DNA of 64,000 nucleotides, taken from contig NZ_CP017480.1 in assembly GCF_001887595.1 (NCBI RefSeq), positions 62,001 through 126,000 of the forward strand, given 5' to 3'. This document shows, piece after piece, positions 40,730-48,481 of the stretch (position 1 is its first letter; each line of letters starts with the position of its first letter). Source of the DNA: Luteibacter rhizovicinus DSM 16549 (GTDB lineage Bacteria; Pseudomonadota; Gammaproteobacteria; Xanthomonadales; Rhodanobacteraceae). The notes under the pieces are model-generated. The model had not been told where the DNA came from. It saw nothing but the letters and a program-made list of their open reading frames with translations, and ran no database searches. Position numbers and translations under genes: made by a program.

Positions 40730-41766
40730 TGACGTTGAACTCGCAGGGCGATATCCAGCCCTTCCACTTTCCAACGACGACGTTCCTCGTGGACGACCAC
40801 GAGGAGTATCTCGACGTCGTGCCGCTCCTGCTCGACCCGATGGTCCGCGTGCGTACCTTCAGTTCGCCGCGTAGCGCGTTGGCCACCCTGGGGAATAACG
40901 GCAGTCGCCCGGTCCCTGGCGGCGGCTGGCTGTACCGCTGGAAGGACCGCCCCTCCGAAACGCAGGAACTCGTGGCGCTCGATATCGACTCGATCCATCG
41001 GGTGGTCTACGACCCGGAGCGCTTCGCCGAGATTTCCGTGGTGGTGGTCGACCAGGCCATGCCCGAGATGGACGGCATCACCTTTTGCAAGCGCTTGCCG
41101 AATCCGCATATAGGCAAGATCCTGCTGACGGGCCGCGCGGACGACGCCACGGCCATCGATGCCTTCAACTCGGGCGTCATCGACCGCTTCATCCGCAAGA
41201 ACGACCCGCTGGCCATCGAAAAGCTGCAGACGGCCATCACCGAGCTGCAGCGTCGTTACTTCGAGCGGGCCAGCGCCTTCGTCGCCGAAACCCTGGCATT
41301 GGGCAATTTCCGCTTCCTGCGCGACCCGGCGTTTCGCGAAGTCCTGCAGAGCGTCACGGCCACGTTCCAGCCGGTGGAGTGCTACGTGCACTGCAATCCC
41401 ACGGGGCTTCTGCTGATCGACGCCTGGGGTATCGGCCGTTTCCTCCTCGTCCAGACGGATGAGGACCTGCGTACCCACTATGAAATTGCGGCAGATCTCG
41501 GGGCCCCCCAGACCGTGCTCGACGCCCTCCGCGGCGGCGAGGCCCTGCCCTGGTTCCGCTCCCGCGACGGCTTCTACCACAAGGGCGTGGAGAATCCGGA
41601 AGCCCACATGTATCCCGCCACCGCGGTGTCCGGCGAACAGTGGTACTACTACGCGCTTATCGACGACGTGGAGCGCTTCCGGCTGCAACACATCAAGTCG
41701 TACCGGAGCTGGCTGCGCGAGCAGGACCTCAGCCTCTCGGCCGACAGCAGGCCGCGCTTCATCTAA
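40729..41766 (+). CDS. LqsR-like response regulator without DNA-binding domain
   Basis: 345 aa. The receiver domain opens TTFLVDDHEEYLDVVP (acidic pocket Asp22/Asp23) and has an unusually long insertion between strands 2 and 3. The phospho-acceptor is Asp108 in VVVVDQAMPEMDG, then LLTGRADD and FIRKNDP (Thr and Lys switch residues). I recall the Legionella LqsR acceptor as also being Asp108. The C-terminal half (about 200 aa) is not a helix-turn-helix, GGDEF or HD domain that I recognise. Translationally coupled to the kinase, hence its cognate regulator. Confidence 0.82.
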   Translation: MTLNSQGDIQPFHFPTTTFLVDDHEEYLDVVPLLLDPMVRVRTFSSPRSALATLGNNGSRPVPGGGWLYRWKDRPSETQELVALDIDSIHRVVYDPERFAEISVVVVDQAMPEMDGITFCKRLPNPHIGKILLTGRADDATAIDAFNSGVIDRFIRKNDPLAIEKLQTAITELQRRYFERASAFVAETLALGNFRFLRDPAFREVLQSVTATFQPVECYVHCNPTGLLLIDAWGIGRFLLVQTDEDLRTHYEIAADLGAPQTVLDALRGGEALPWFRSRDGFYHKGVENPEAHMYPATAVSGEQWYYYALIDDVERFRLQHIKSYRSWLREQDLSLSADSRPRFI

Positions 41767-41784
41767 TCGGGCTCATTTCTCAAT

Positions 41785-41831
41785 AAAAGGACGCTTTCGT
41801 GCCGGATCATCCGGTGCGTCGGGCGTCTTTT
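41785..41831 (+). terminator. Candidate terminator after the regulator gene
   Basis: AAAAGGACGC and GCGTCTTTT pair with one bulged G, enclosing an inner palindrome CCGGATCATCCGG, and the 3' arm ends in TTTTGT. It starts 18 bases after the regulator stop and would separate the sensor operon from the synthase gene. It could also act as an attenuator in the 275-base leader of the synthase. Confidence 0.55.
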
Positions 41832-42041
41832 GTCGTGCGTGGTCGCGCGGTCGTTCCGACGCGCGGATGTCACGACGTCTCTCTTGGTAATGGCACGAGG
41901 CCGGAGTCCGTTCGCGGACCCCGTAGGACGCCTCTCTCATCTTCATGCGTCTGCCTGGGCGAGGTGGACGTGCGTGCGCCGTTTTTTGTCGACGGCGTCG
42001 TGGATATCGCCCATCCCCCTTTGCCAGAGAGAGAGATCGTC

Positions 42042-43304
42042 ATGGAAAACGTTTCCGTCCTGCACCGCATCGCCCCGGCCCCGACGCTTCCGGCATTCGT
42101 TCAACGCAGGGTCGACAAATTTCACAACGAACGGGTTGCCATTGACTGGGGCGGCCGTCACATTTTGCGCGGCCGGCAGCCGACGGATGCCGACCTGATG
42201 CTGCAGAGCAACGACTATCTGGCCATTGCCGGGCATCCGGCCATCGTGGAAGCACAACGCGAAGCGCTGGCCAGCGGCGGCCTGGGCATGATGATGTCCG
42301 CGCTGTTCCAGCAACATGCCGACGATCCGCTGCATCGCGTCGAAGCGGAACTCGCACGCGCTGTCGGCAGCGAGGACGGCATCCTCGCGCAGTCGGGATT
42401 TGCCGCCAACGTGGGACTGATCCAGTCGATCGCGGGCGAGCGCGTGCCCGTCTACGTCGACATGCTCGCCCACGCCTCGTTGTGGGAAGGCATCCGCAGC
42501 GCGGGCGCGCGAGCCGTATCCGTCCTGCATAACGACATGACTCACCTCGAACGCCAGGTGATGCGGAACGGCCCCGGTGTCATCGTCGTCGATGCCGTGT
42601 ACAGCACCAACGGCAGCGTAGCCCCCCTGGTCGAGATCGCACAGGTTGCCCATGACCACGGTTGCGTCCTGGTCGTCGACGAGTCGCATTCGCTGGGTAC
42701 ACACGGTGTTCGAGGCGAAGGCCTGGTGGCCAGCCTCGGACTCAATCACCGCGTCCACTTCATCACCGCAAGCCTGGCCAAGGCCTATTGCTCGCGCGCA
42801 GGCTTTATCGCCTGCACCACGGCATTCAAGGACTATTTCGGCTGCGAGGCACTCCCGGCGATCTTCAGCTCGTCGCTGCTTCCGCACGAGCTGGCCGGCC
42901 TGTCGGCCTCGCATCGGGTCATCCAGTCCGAAGGCTGGCGACGCCAGCGACTACGCCAGGTCACGCGCCGCGTGCGCAGCGAGTTGACCGAGCTGGGCTA
43001 CCCCATCGCCGATGGCACGGAGCAGATCGTGGCCTTCGAAGCCGGCGTGGAGATCCTGACCGGTCGTGTGCGCGATGTCATGGAACGTCATGGCGTGTTC
43101 GGCTCGGTATTCAGCGCGCCCGCGACGACGGTCAACCGTTCGCTGCTGCGCCTGACCCTCAATGCAGGCATGAGCGACGACGACGTGGAGCGCTTGATCG
43201 AGGTGTGCCGCGTGGCACGTGACGCCATGGATCTACCGTCGTGGAGTGCGACGCGCCGGTCCACGCGGGAGGCTGCCCGATCGCCGTCGGCGGAAGTGGC
43301 CTGA
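42042..43304 (+). CDS. cqsA: CqsA/LqsA-like alpha-hydroxyketone autoinducer synthase
   Basis: 420 aa PLP enzyme of the alpha-oxoamine synthase family. Motifs: LQSNDYLAIAGHPA, DESHSLGTHG (Asp213, His216 for PLP) and Schiff-base Lys247 in ITASLAKAYCSRAG. The SLAKAxxxRAG form is, to my knowledge, that of CqsA-type quorum-sensing synthases rather than KBL (TLGKALGGA in the window's own kbl) or BioF. CqsA-type enzymes join an acyl-CoA to SAM or an amino acid to give CAI-1/LAI-1-like signals. ATG 42042 is preceded by AGAGAGAG; an 81-codon in-frame extension is implausible. The sensor kinase and regulator precede it. Confidence 0.85.
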   Translation: MENVSVLHRIAPAPTLPAFVQRRVDKFHNERVAIDWGGRHILRGRQPTDADLMLQSNDYLAIAGHPAIVEAQREALASGGLGMMMSALFQQHADDPLHRVEAELARAVGSEDGILAQSGFAANVGLIQSIAGERVPVYVDMLAHASLWEGIRSAGARAVSVLHNDMTHLERQVMRNGPGVIVVDAVYSTNGSVAPLVEIAQVAHDHGCVLVVDESHSLGTHGVRGEGLVASLGLNHRVHFITASLAKAYCSRAGFIACTTAFKDYFGCEALPAIFSSSLLPHELAGLSASHRVIQSEGWRRQRLRQVTRRVRSELTELGYPIADGTEQIVAFEAGVEILTGRVRDVMERHGVFGSVFSAPATTVNRSLLRLTLNAGMSDDDVERLIEVCRVARDAMDLPSWSATRRSTREAARSPSAEVA

Positions 43305-43310
43305 GTCCGG

Positions 43311-43357
43311 GCGTGGACGCGTCCGCGCGCCGTCAGCGCAAGGAAACGCGTCCACGC
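43311..43357. terminator. Perfect 12-bp inverted repeat between cqsA and the Mpo1-like gene
   Basis: GCGTGGACGCGT (43311-43322) and ACGCGTCCACGC (43346-43357) pair perfectly across a 23-base loop between two convergent genes; the second arm covers the last codons of the minus-strand gene. A bidirectional terminator role is likely, though no U-run follows. Confidence 0.5.
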
Positions 43358-43650
43358 AGGATGTCCCAGAACATCGCCCAGTCACCCATCAGGCTGTAAA
43401 GCGGATGCTTGAAGGTGGCCGGGCGATTCTTCTCGAAGACGAAGTGCCCGACCCATGCGAAGCCGTAGCCGCCGACCAGCGCCAGCCACAACCAGCGTAG
43501 CTGGCCGGTGGCGACGAGCATCGCCAGCGCCGCGAGCACCACCCAGCTACCCGCGAAATGCAGGCGCCGGCAGCGCACGTCGGCGTGCTCGCCCAGGTAA
43601 TAGGGATAGAAGTCGCGAAAGCTGGCAAAGCGTGCCATCACGGGCTCCAT
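43333..43650 (-). CDS. Mpo1-like (DUF962) membrane protein
   Basis: 105 aa with two hydrophobic helices and the DUF962 pattern FYPYYLGEHADVRCRRLHFAGSW, YGFAWVGHFVFEKNRPATF, conserving the histidines that bind iron in yeast Mpo1, a dioxygenase that shortens 2-hydroxy fatty acids. Start either ATG 43650 or 43638 (MARFASF). It converges on the cqsA-like gene and lies next to the pirin gene, whose stop follows its start directly. Confidence 0.85.
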   Translation of the reverse strand: MEPVMARFASFRDFYPYYLGEHADVRCRRLHFAGSWVVLAALAMLVATGQLRWLWLALVGGYGFAWVGHFVFEKNRPATFKHPLYSLMGDWAMFWDILRGRVSLR

Positions 43651-44520
43651 TCAATAGGTGGGCAGGGGAATCCGCTCGTACGCATCGCCGGGAACGATCG
43701 GAAATCGACCTTCCGACCATGCCACCTTGGCCGCATCGATCCGCTCCTGCGAACTCGCGACGAAATTCCACCACAGATGGCGCTCGCCATCGAGTGGCGC
43801 GCCACCGAACAGCATGATCAGTGACGGCTTGCGAGCCGTGAGCACGGGAGGCTCGCCGCCGTAGGCCACGCCCATGTCGAGCGCGCCCAGTTCGAGGTCG
43901 CCAAAGTGCGCGGCGCCATCGACCACGTACGCGCCCCACTCCGCATGCTGCTCCGGCATGGTCAGCGTCGCCCCGGCCTCCAGGCGCGCTTCCACGAAGA
44001 ACATGGGCGCATAGACGTGCACTGGCGAGGTGACACCGAAGGCGTCGCCGGCAATGACGACGAGGCTGGCGCCATCGCGATTCACCTTGGGCAGGGTGGC
44101 GGCACCGTGGTGATGGAATTCGGGGTCGATGTCCTCGTGCGTCCTGGGCAAGGCCACCCAGACCTGGATGCCATGCAGGTTCTGCCCATGATGGCGCTCG
44201 TCCGGCGGCGTGCGTTCGGAATGCACGATGCCCTTCCCCGCCGTCATCCAGTTCACGTCGCCGGGATGGATGTCGACCGCACTACCGAGGCTGTCGCGGT
44301 GCCGGATCGCGCCGGCGAACAGCCAGGTGACCGTCGCCAGCCCGATATGCGGATGCGGACGCACATCCATGCCGGTGTCTTCGCCAAAGGTGGCCGGCCC
44401 CATCTGGTCGAAGAAGACGAAGGGCCCGACGTGCCGGGCCTTCACGTGCGGCAACATGCGCCGCACGACGAAGCCGCCGCCGAGATCGCGCTGCTTGCCG
44501 TCGATGGGGACCGTGGTCAT
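43651..44520 (-). CDS. Pirin family protein
   Basis: 289 aa bicupin. The N-terminal cupin has RPHPHIGLATVTW and GDVNWMTAGKGIVHSE, which supply the three His and one Glu iron ligands of pirins. C-terminal cupin EWGAYVVDGAAHF. Bacterial pirins include quercetin 2,3-dioxygenases and regulators of pyruvate metabolism; role here is undetermined. Confidence 0.92.
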   Translation of the reverse strand: MTTVPIDGKQRDLGGGFVVRRMLPHVKARHVGPFVFFDQMGPATFGEDTGMDVRPHPHIGLATVTWLFAGAIRHRDSLGSAVDIHPGDVNWMTAGKGIVHSERTPPDERHHGQNLHGIQVWVALPRTHEDIDPEFHHHGAATLPKVNRDGASLVVIAGDAFGVTSPVHVYAPMFFVEARLEAGATLTMPEQHAEWGAYVVDGAAHFGDLELGALDMGVAYGGEPPVLTARKPSLIMLFGGAPLDGERHLWWNFVASSQERIDAAKVAWSEGRFPIVPGDAYERIPLPTY

Positions 44521-44569
44521 GGGCTACTTCTCCGCGTGTCGTTGGGTTCAAGCGTAGCCGATGCGTGTC

Positions 44570-45448
44570 CTAGACGACCTGCATCCACTCGACAAGGCGA
44601 CGTGCGATCTCCTGCGGCACCTTCATCCACGCGAAGTGGTCGGCCGGTACGCCCGCGAGATCGTCGGGACCGATGACGTCGGTGCGTTGCGAAGCCTCGG
44701 GCATCTTGCCGAGAAGGAAGGCCAGCGATGCCTCGGGACCGAACCAGTCGTCCCGCAGGCGCTGGGCGAAGACCGGCGCGCGCTGCCCGCGCAGCGCTGC
44801 TTCGAGATCGGCGTCGATGCCCCGCCCGGCGTACCGCCCGGTGCGCCCCGTGCGTGACCAGTCACCAATCACACCCCGAGCCTCGTTGCCACCGAAACCC
44901 ACGCGGCGCCCGGGCAGCCATCCCACGAGGTTGGCGAGCACGGGCGCAGCGACGAGGGCCAGACCTACCCACGGCTTGAAACACCGCCAGTACGGTGAGC
45001 CACTCCCGACGAGCGCCAGGCCAGCCAGCGGCACTGAACTGGTCGCGGCAAGCAGGCTGGCCAGCTGGCCGCCCAGACTGTGTCCGCCCACATAGAGTGG
45101 TACCGACGGGACGGCATCGCGCAGGGCGCCGAGGCTGGTCGGCAGGTCGTCGGTGAGGAGCTCGCGGTAGCCCCAGTTGGCATGGCGGCCGGCCCGGCGA
45201 TCGCTGGACCCGATACCCCGCCATTCATGCACGGCCACGGCAACGCCACCCGCGGCGAGCGCGAGAGCAAGGGGTTCGTAATGACGGGCAGCCACGCCGA
45301 GTGCAGGGACCCAGAGCAAGGCGGCGACCTCGTCCCCATCGGGACGGTAGAGGACCAGATCGGCGGAGGCGCCGTCGGCCATATGCAGCGAAATCGCCTC
45401 GCGTGGGGCGGATTCCGGGAAAATCGTGGGTTCAGGGCGATCGGTCAT
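44570..45448 (-). CDS. Alpha/beta-hydrolase
   Basis: 292 aa single-domain hydrolase. Nucleophile elbow GGHSLGGQ carries the catalytic Ser; the oxyanion region is VPALGVAARHYE and the catalytic His is likely in PADHFAWM. Middle helices (WVGLALVAAPVLANLVGW) form a hydrophobic cap. Substrate unknown; it looks like esterase/monoglyceride lipase relatives. Divided from the next gene by a strong hairpin. Confidence 0.85.
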   Translation of the reverse strand: MTDRPEPTIFPESAPREAISLHMADGASADLVLYRPDGDEVAALLWVPALGVAARHYEPLALALAAGGVAVAVHEWRGIGSSDRRAGRHANWGYRELLTDDLPTSLGALRDAVPSVPLYVGGHSLGGQLASLLAATSSVPLAGLALVGSGSPYWRCFKPWVGLALVAAPVLANLVGWLPGRRVGFGGNEARGVIGDWSRTGRTGRYAGRGIDADLEAALRGQRAPVFAQRLRDDWFGPEASLAFLLGKMPEASQRTDVIGPDDLAGVPADHFAWMKVPQEIARRLVEWMQVV

Positions 45449-45458
45449 GCAGCCAAAC

Positions 45459-45488
45459 GCTCCCTCGGCGCGGCTGCGCCGAGGGAGC
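45459..45488 (-). terminator. Hairpin terminator after the first cold-shock gene
   Basis: GCTCCCTCGGCGC and GCGCCGAGGGAGC form a perfect 13-bp stem with loop GGCT. It lies between the stop of the cold-shock gene (45533) and the ATG of the hydrolase gene. The following T-run is weak (GTTTGG), so termination might depend on context. Confidence 0.65.
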
Positions 45489-45532
45489 AGAAGTCTTGCA
45501 AGAACGGGAGGCGCTAGCCAACCCGAACAGAG

Positions 45533-45736
45533 TTACTTCGGATTGACGTTGTCCGCCTGCGGGCCCTTCTGGCCCTGGGTCACGGTGTACTCAACCTTCT
45601 GACCTTCCTGCAGCGACTTGAAGCCGTTGCCCTGGATCGAACGGAAATGGACGAACACGTCCGGACCGCCTTCATCCTGAGTGATGAAGCCAAAGCCCTT
45701 CGCATCGTTGAACCACTTAACAGTACCAGTTGCCAT
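45533..45736 (-). CDS. Cold-shock protein, CspA family (copy 1)
   Basis: 67 aa OB-fold RNA chaperone that melts mRNA structure. RNP1 KGFGFI and RNP2 VFVHF are intact. Start at ATG 45736 (MATGTVKWF); an earlier in-frame ATG at 45745 adds three residues. Preceded by a long leader with a hairpin (45767-45782) and, further up, a perfect inverted repeat. A second copy lies 360 bases upstream on the same strand. Confidence 0.96.
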   Translation of the reverse strand: MATGTVKWFNDAKGFGFITQDEGGPDVFVHFRSIQGNGFKSLQEGQKVEYTVTQGQKGPQADNVNPK

Positions 45737-45760
45737 CACACACACCTCTATCCAACACTC

Positions 45761-45782
45761 GAAAACCCGGCTCGCGAGCCGG
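45761..45782 (-). promoter_or_regulatory. Leader hairpin of cold-shock gene 1
   Basis: On the minus strand CCGGCTC-GC-GAGCCGG is a perfect palindrome followed by GTTTTC, ending about 30 bases before the ATG. It looks like an attenuator or thermosensing leader structure. The second cold-shock gene has the same design with unrelated stem sequence. Confidence 0.5.
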
Positions 45783-45903
45783 CGACTTACTGGGAATGCA
45801 GGACCGGGTGAGGCGATGGAGCGTAAACTTCGCGCTTACATCGGGCCACTCGCGTGACCGCGCAGACACAGTAAGGTGGATGATAACCACATTTGGCGCG
45901 AGT

Positions 45904-45925
45904 TATGTAGGGGAATGCCTACATA
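45904..45925. promoter_or_regulatory. Inverted repeat TATGTAGG-N6-CCTACATA
   Basis: Perfect 8-bp arms with a 6-base centre (GGAATG), in the AT-rich stretch about 170 bases upstream of cold-shock gene 1. It could be an operator or an early leader hairpin. No matching repeat elsewhere in the window. Confidence 0.4.
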
Positions 45926-46035
45926 GGACGATTTATTGACGTCTATCACGACTTTTTTTGTGAAAACCGCGAAATTCTTAGGAATAAATCGGGGTTTACC
46001 CGGCCCGAGGTACCCGCCTTGCGATAAATCTCAGG

Positions 46036-46073
46036 CATGAAAAAAGCCGGGCGTCTCCGCCCGGCTTTTCATG
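46036..46073 (-). terminator. Rho-independent terminator after cold-shock gene 2
   Basis: AAAAGCCGGGCG-GAGA-CGCCCGGCTTTTTT on the minus strand: a GC-rich perfect stem with a flanking U-run, 21 bases after the stop of cold-shock gene 2. A textbook intrinsic terminator; symmetric A/T runs mean it may act in both directions. Confidence 0.9.
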
Positions 46074-46093
46074 CAGCGAGTGCGTCAGCAGGC

Positions 46094-46303
46094 TTACGCC
46101 TTGTTGACTTCCTCAGCCTGCAGACCCTTCTGGCCGTTGACGACCTTGAAGGAGACCTTCTCGCCTTCGGCGAGGGACTTGAAGCCGTTGCCCTGGATAG
46201 CGCGGAAGTGAACGAACACGTCCGGGCCGTTCTCACGGGAGATAAAGCCGAAGCCCTTGGCGTCGTTGAACCACTTGACGGTGCCGATTTCACGATCCGA
46301 CAT
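46094..46303 (-). CDS. Cold-shock protein, CspA family (copy 2)
   Basis: 69 aa OB-fold protein, [20 protein letters not shown], with RNP1 KGFGFI and RNP2 VFVHF. Starts at ATG 46303; the longer open frame is the leader. Very similar to copy 1 apart from its ends, consistent with a tandem duplication. Followed by a strong terminator. Confidence 0.96.
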   Translation of the reverse strand: MSDREIGTVKWFNDAKGFGFISRENGPDVFVHFRAIQGNGFKSLAEGEKVSFKVVNGQKGLQAEEVNKA

Positions 46304-46338
46304 AGAAACACTCCAATACATTGTGTAGCGAATAAAAC

Positions 46339-46358
46339 CGACGATCGGTTGATCGTCG
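46339..46358 (-). promoter_or_regulatory. Leader hairpin of cold-shock gene 2
   Basis: On the minus strand CGACGATC-AACC-GATCGTCG, a perfect 8-bp stem, is followed by GTTTTATT and ends 35 bases before the ATG. It mirrors the hairpin-plus-GTTTT arrangement of copy 1. Confidence 0.5.
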
Positions 46359-46632
46359 CTGGAACTGGTGTGCAAGGAAACGCGAGGAGCGAAGCGATGT
46401 TGCGGATACGTGATCAGCTGCATCGGGTCAACGTAACTCTATGACCCCGGCAAACACAGTCGGCGAACTATACTCGTCCCTTCGATAAATAGCGACGGCA
46501 CCCCGCCAGGCCGCGCCGGAGGCGCCCTGACGCCACGTTCACCCCCTGGCGGACCATGCTTGCGCCCCGTCGCACCCGCATTGCGACTTTTCACCTACCA
46601 TCCTTCCACGCCACGCCCTAGGGGGACCGACC
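46359..46632. other. Divergent intergenic region upstream of cold-shock gene 2 and the lipoprotein gene
   Basis: Contains the rest of the leader and promoter of cold-shock gene 2 on the minus strand, and the upstream region of the plus-strand lipoprotein gene. A TATACT at 46470 could be a plus-strand -10, but is 160 bases from the lipoprotein start. No gene or repeat was recognised. Confidence 0.4.
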
Positions 46633-47115
46633 ATGACCCAACATCTCACCCGCTTCCTGCCGTTGGCACTCTGCGCCCTCGCCCTGGCCGCGTGTTCCGA
46701 CCACAAGCCGAAGCCCACGACCACCCAGACGGTCACGGCGACGCCCACCACCACGACCACGACCAAGTCGCGCTCGGCGACGACCACGGTTACCAACGTT
46801 CCGGCAGGCAAGACCACCAAGTCCGGCACGACGCCAGCGGCGGCTACCGGTCCGCTGCCGACCAGCACGGGCATTGCCGCCTGTGACGAGTACCTGGCCA
46901 GCTACAAGAGTTGCCACCTGGCTGCCGGCGTGTTCGCCCGCGACCAGATCGAGCCGCGCTACGAGATGATGCGTACCAGCCTGCTCCGCCAGTCCCAGGA
47001 TCCGGACATGCGCGACCAGCTGCAGAACCGCTGCGTGTCGCTCGCCTCGCAGCTGAAGGACGCCCTGCACGGCAAGTCCTGCGCCGATACCCCGGCGCCC
47101 GCGTCTACCCGCTGA
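46633..47115 (+). CDS. Lipoprotein, Thr-rich, unknown
   Basis: 160 aa. Signal peptide with lipobox LAAC (Cys21), so probably lipid-anchored. Residues 24-75 are extremely Thr/Lys/Ala-rich and likely disordered. The C-terminal 80 residues hold four Cys (CDEYLASYKSCH, NRCVS, KSCAD), which could form two disulfides. I do not recognise the domain. GGGGG upstream (46620) is a plausible ribosome site. Confidence 0.75.
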   Translation: MTQHLTRFLPLALCALALAACSDHKPKPTTTQTVTATPTTTTTTKSRSATTTVTNVPAGKTTKSGTTPAAATGPLPTSTGIAACDEYLASYKSCHLAAGVFARDQIEPRYEMMRTSLLRQSQDPDMRDQLQNRCVSLASQLKDALHGKSCADTPAPASTR

Positions 47116-48384
47116 TCACCCCGCCAACGCGGCACGAACGAGCTTTGCCAGCCCTTGCGGCTGGCTGAGCCCGACCGAGATGCGCGGCGTGCCATGCCAG
47201 GCCGCGCATTCGCCGATAGCCGAGGCGATCCCGGCGACCAGGCCGGGCGAGGTGGATACCCCGGCCTCCAGCCAGACACCGATCACCTCGAACAGGCCCT
47301 CCTGCCGATGCGCCTTCGCGTCCAGGCGGCCGACCAGTCGCCCGCGATGCAGGATGGGTAGCACGTAATACCCGTAAGTGCGCTTCGCGGCCGGCGTGTA
47401 GCACTCCAGCGTGTATTCGAAGTCGAAAAGATCCATCGCCCGCGCACGGTCCCATACCACCGGATCGAACGGCGACAGCAGGGTCGTGCGCGTCGCGCGC
47501 AACCGATGGCCTGCTGCCTCGTCCAGCAGCGATGCGTTGTCGCGATGCACATAGGCCGTGTCATCCCAGCCGTCGACCCTGACCTCGAGCAGCAGGCCCT
47601 CAGCGAGCAGCGGTGCCAGTTCCGCGTCGGTTACCCGCGGGCGTAGCCGGAAGTAGTCGGCGATCCAGCGTGCCCGCGCAATGCCCAGGGCATGAACGCT
47701 CTGCAGGATGAAGTGGCGACGCACGTCCGCCTCCTCCATGGTTCCCGGTGCAGGCGGCTCGACCCAGCGTGCCGTTACCCGCTCGGTGAGGTCGTAGACC
47801 CGCTGGAATCGCTCGCGGCGCGCCACCATCAGGGCACCGAGGGCGAACCAGGCTTCCAGCCAGCGTTTCTCCGGCTTCCAGCCCCACCACCCCTTGACCG
47901 CGGGAGCGTCGCGCTCGAAGTCCGCCGCGCGCAAGGGGCCCTCGCGACGGATCCGTTCGAGCAGGAGATCCATATCGGCGCCGGCGTCGGCCCGTGTCCG
48001 CTCGGCCATCTTCTGTGCCCAGTGGCCGCCGCGGCCCGAACGGTAGTCACGGTGAAACCGGTATTCGGACGATGGCACGAAGGACGCTTCGTGCGCCCAG
48101 CACTCGGCAATCTCACCCTTGGCCAGCGATTCGTCCAGCCATTCGATGCGATACGCGCCAAGGCGTGAAAACAGCACCAAATAGGGACTTCGCGCGACAA
48201 CGTTGATCGTATCGATCTGGAGTATGCCCATCGCTGCGACGGTCGAGGCGATGTCGGCCGGCCTGGCTTTTCGTGGTCGCCGACGCAGGAGTCCCTGGGC
48301 GGCGAGGTGAAGCAGCTGCGCCGATCGTCGCGATAGACGGAGCACGTCGTGCGTGGAGGAGCCGTCGGATACGCGTGATGGCAC
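47116..48384 (-). CDS. YcaQ/AlkX-like winged-helix DNA glycosylase
   Basis: 422 aa. The AlkZ/YcaQ family unhooks DNA interstrand crosslinks. The family's QxD catalytic motif is present as GILQIDTINVVARSP near residue 56. Three winged-helix units and a beta-barrel follow; LLSPFDPVVWDR and GYYVLPILHRGRLVGRLD are conserved blocks. Stop lies immediately after the lipoprotein stop (convergent, no spacing). Confidence 0.88.
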   Translation of the reverse strand: MPSRVSDGSSTHDVLRLSRRSAQLLHLAAQGLLRRRPRKARPADIASTVAAMGILQIDTINVVARSPYLVLFSRLGAYRIEWLDESLAKGEIAECWAHEASFVPSSEYRFHRDYRSGRGGHWAQKMAERTRADAGADMDLLLERIRREGPLRAADFERDAPAVKGWWGWKPEKRWLEAWFALGALMVARRERFQRVYDLTERVTARWVEPPAPGTMEEADVRRHFILQSVHALGIARARWIADYFRLRPRVTDAELAPLLAEGLLLEVRVDGWDDTAYVHRDNASLLDEAAGHRLRATRTTLLSPFDPVVWDRARAMDLFDFEYTLECYTPAAKRTYGYYVLPILHRGRLVGRLDAKAHRQEGLFEVIGVWLEAGVSTSPGLVAGIASAIGECAAWHGTPRISVGLSQPQGLAKLVRAALAG

Positions 48385-48481
48385 GGTATAGGCCTGTTCG
48401 CAGTTGGGCCGCCATTAAATCGTCCCTTGCTAGCGTCGGCAACGATGTCGTCCCAACACCGCTGACGAAAGGAGGCTTTCG

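Larger units (their letters stand above)
45737..46035. other. Intergenic region between the two cold-shock genes
   Basis: About 300 bases holding the leader and promoter region of cold-shock gene 1 on the minus strand. It is markedly AT-rich between 45890 and 46030 (including a run of seven T near 45952), which fits a promoter with long untranslated leader. Recognised elements are the hairpin at 45767 and the inverted repeat at 45904; no open frame is credible. Confidence 0.5.

Noticed and set aside
41799..42041. 81-codon N-terminal extension of the CqsA-like synthase
   Set aside because: Starts inside the terminator-like hairpin and has no homology to synthase N-termini; ATG 42042 has a proper ribosome site.
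42042..43304. Alternative reading of the synthase as a second KBL or BioF
   Set aside because: The window's own kbl has the TLGKALGGA lysine motif, whereas this protein has SLAKAYCSRAG, and it sits beside a CqsS/LqsS-like kinase. No biotin genes are near.
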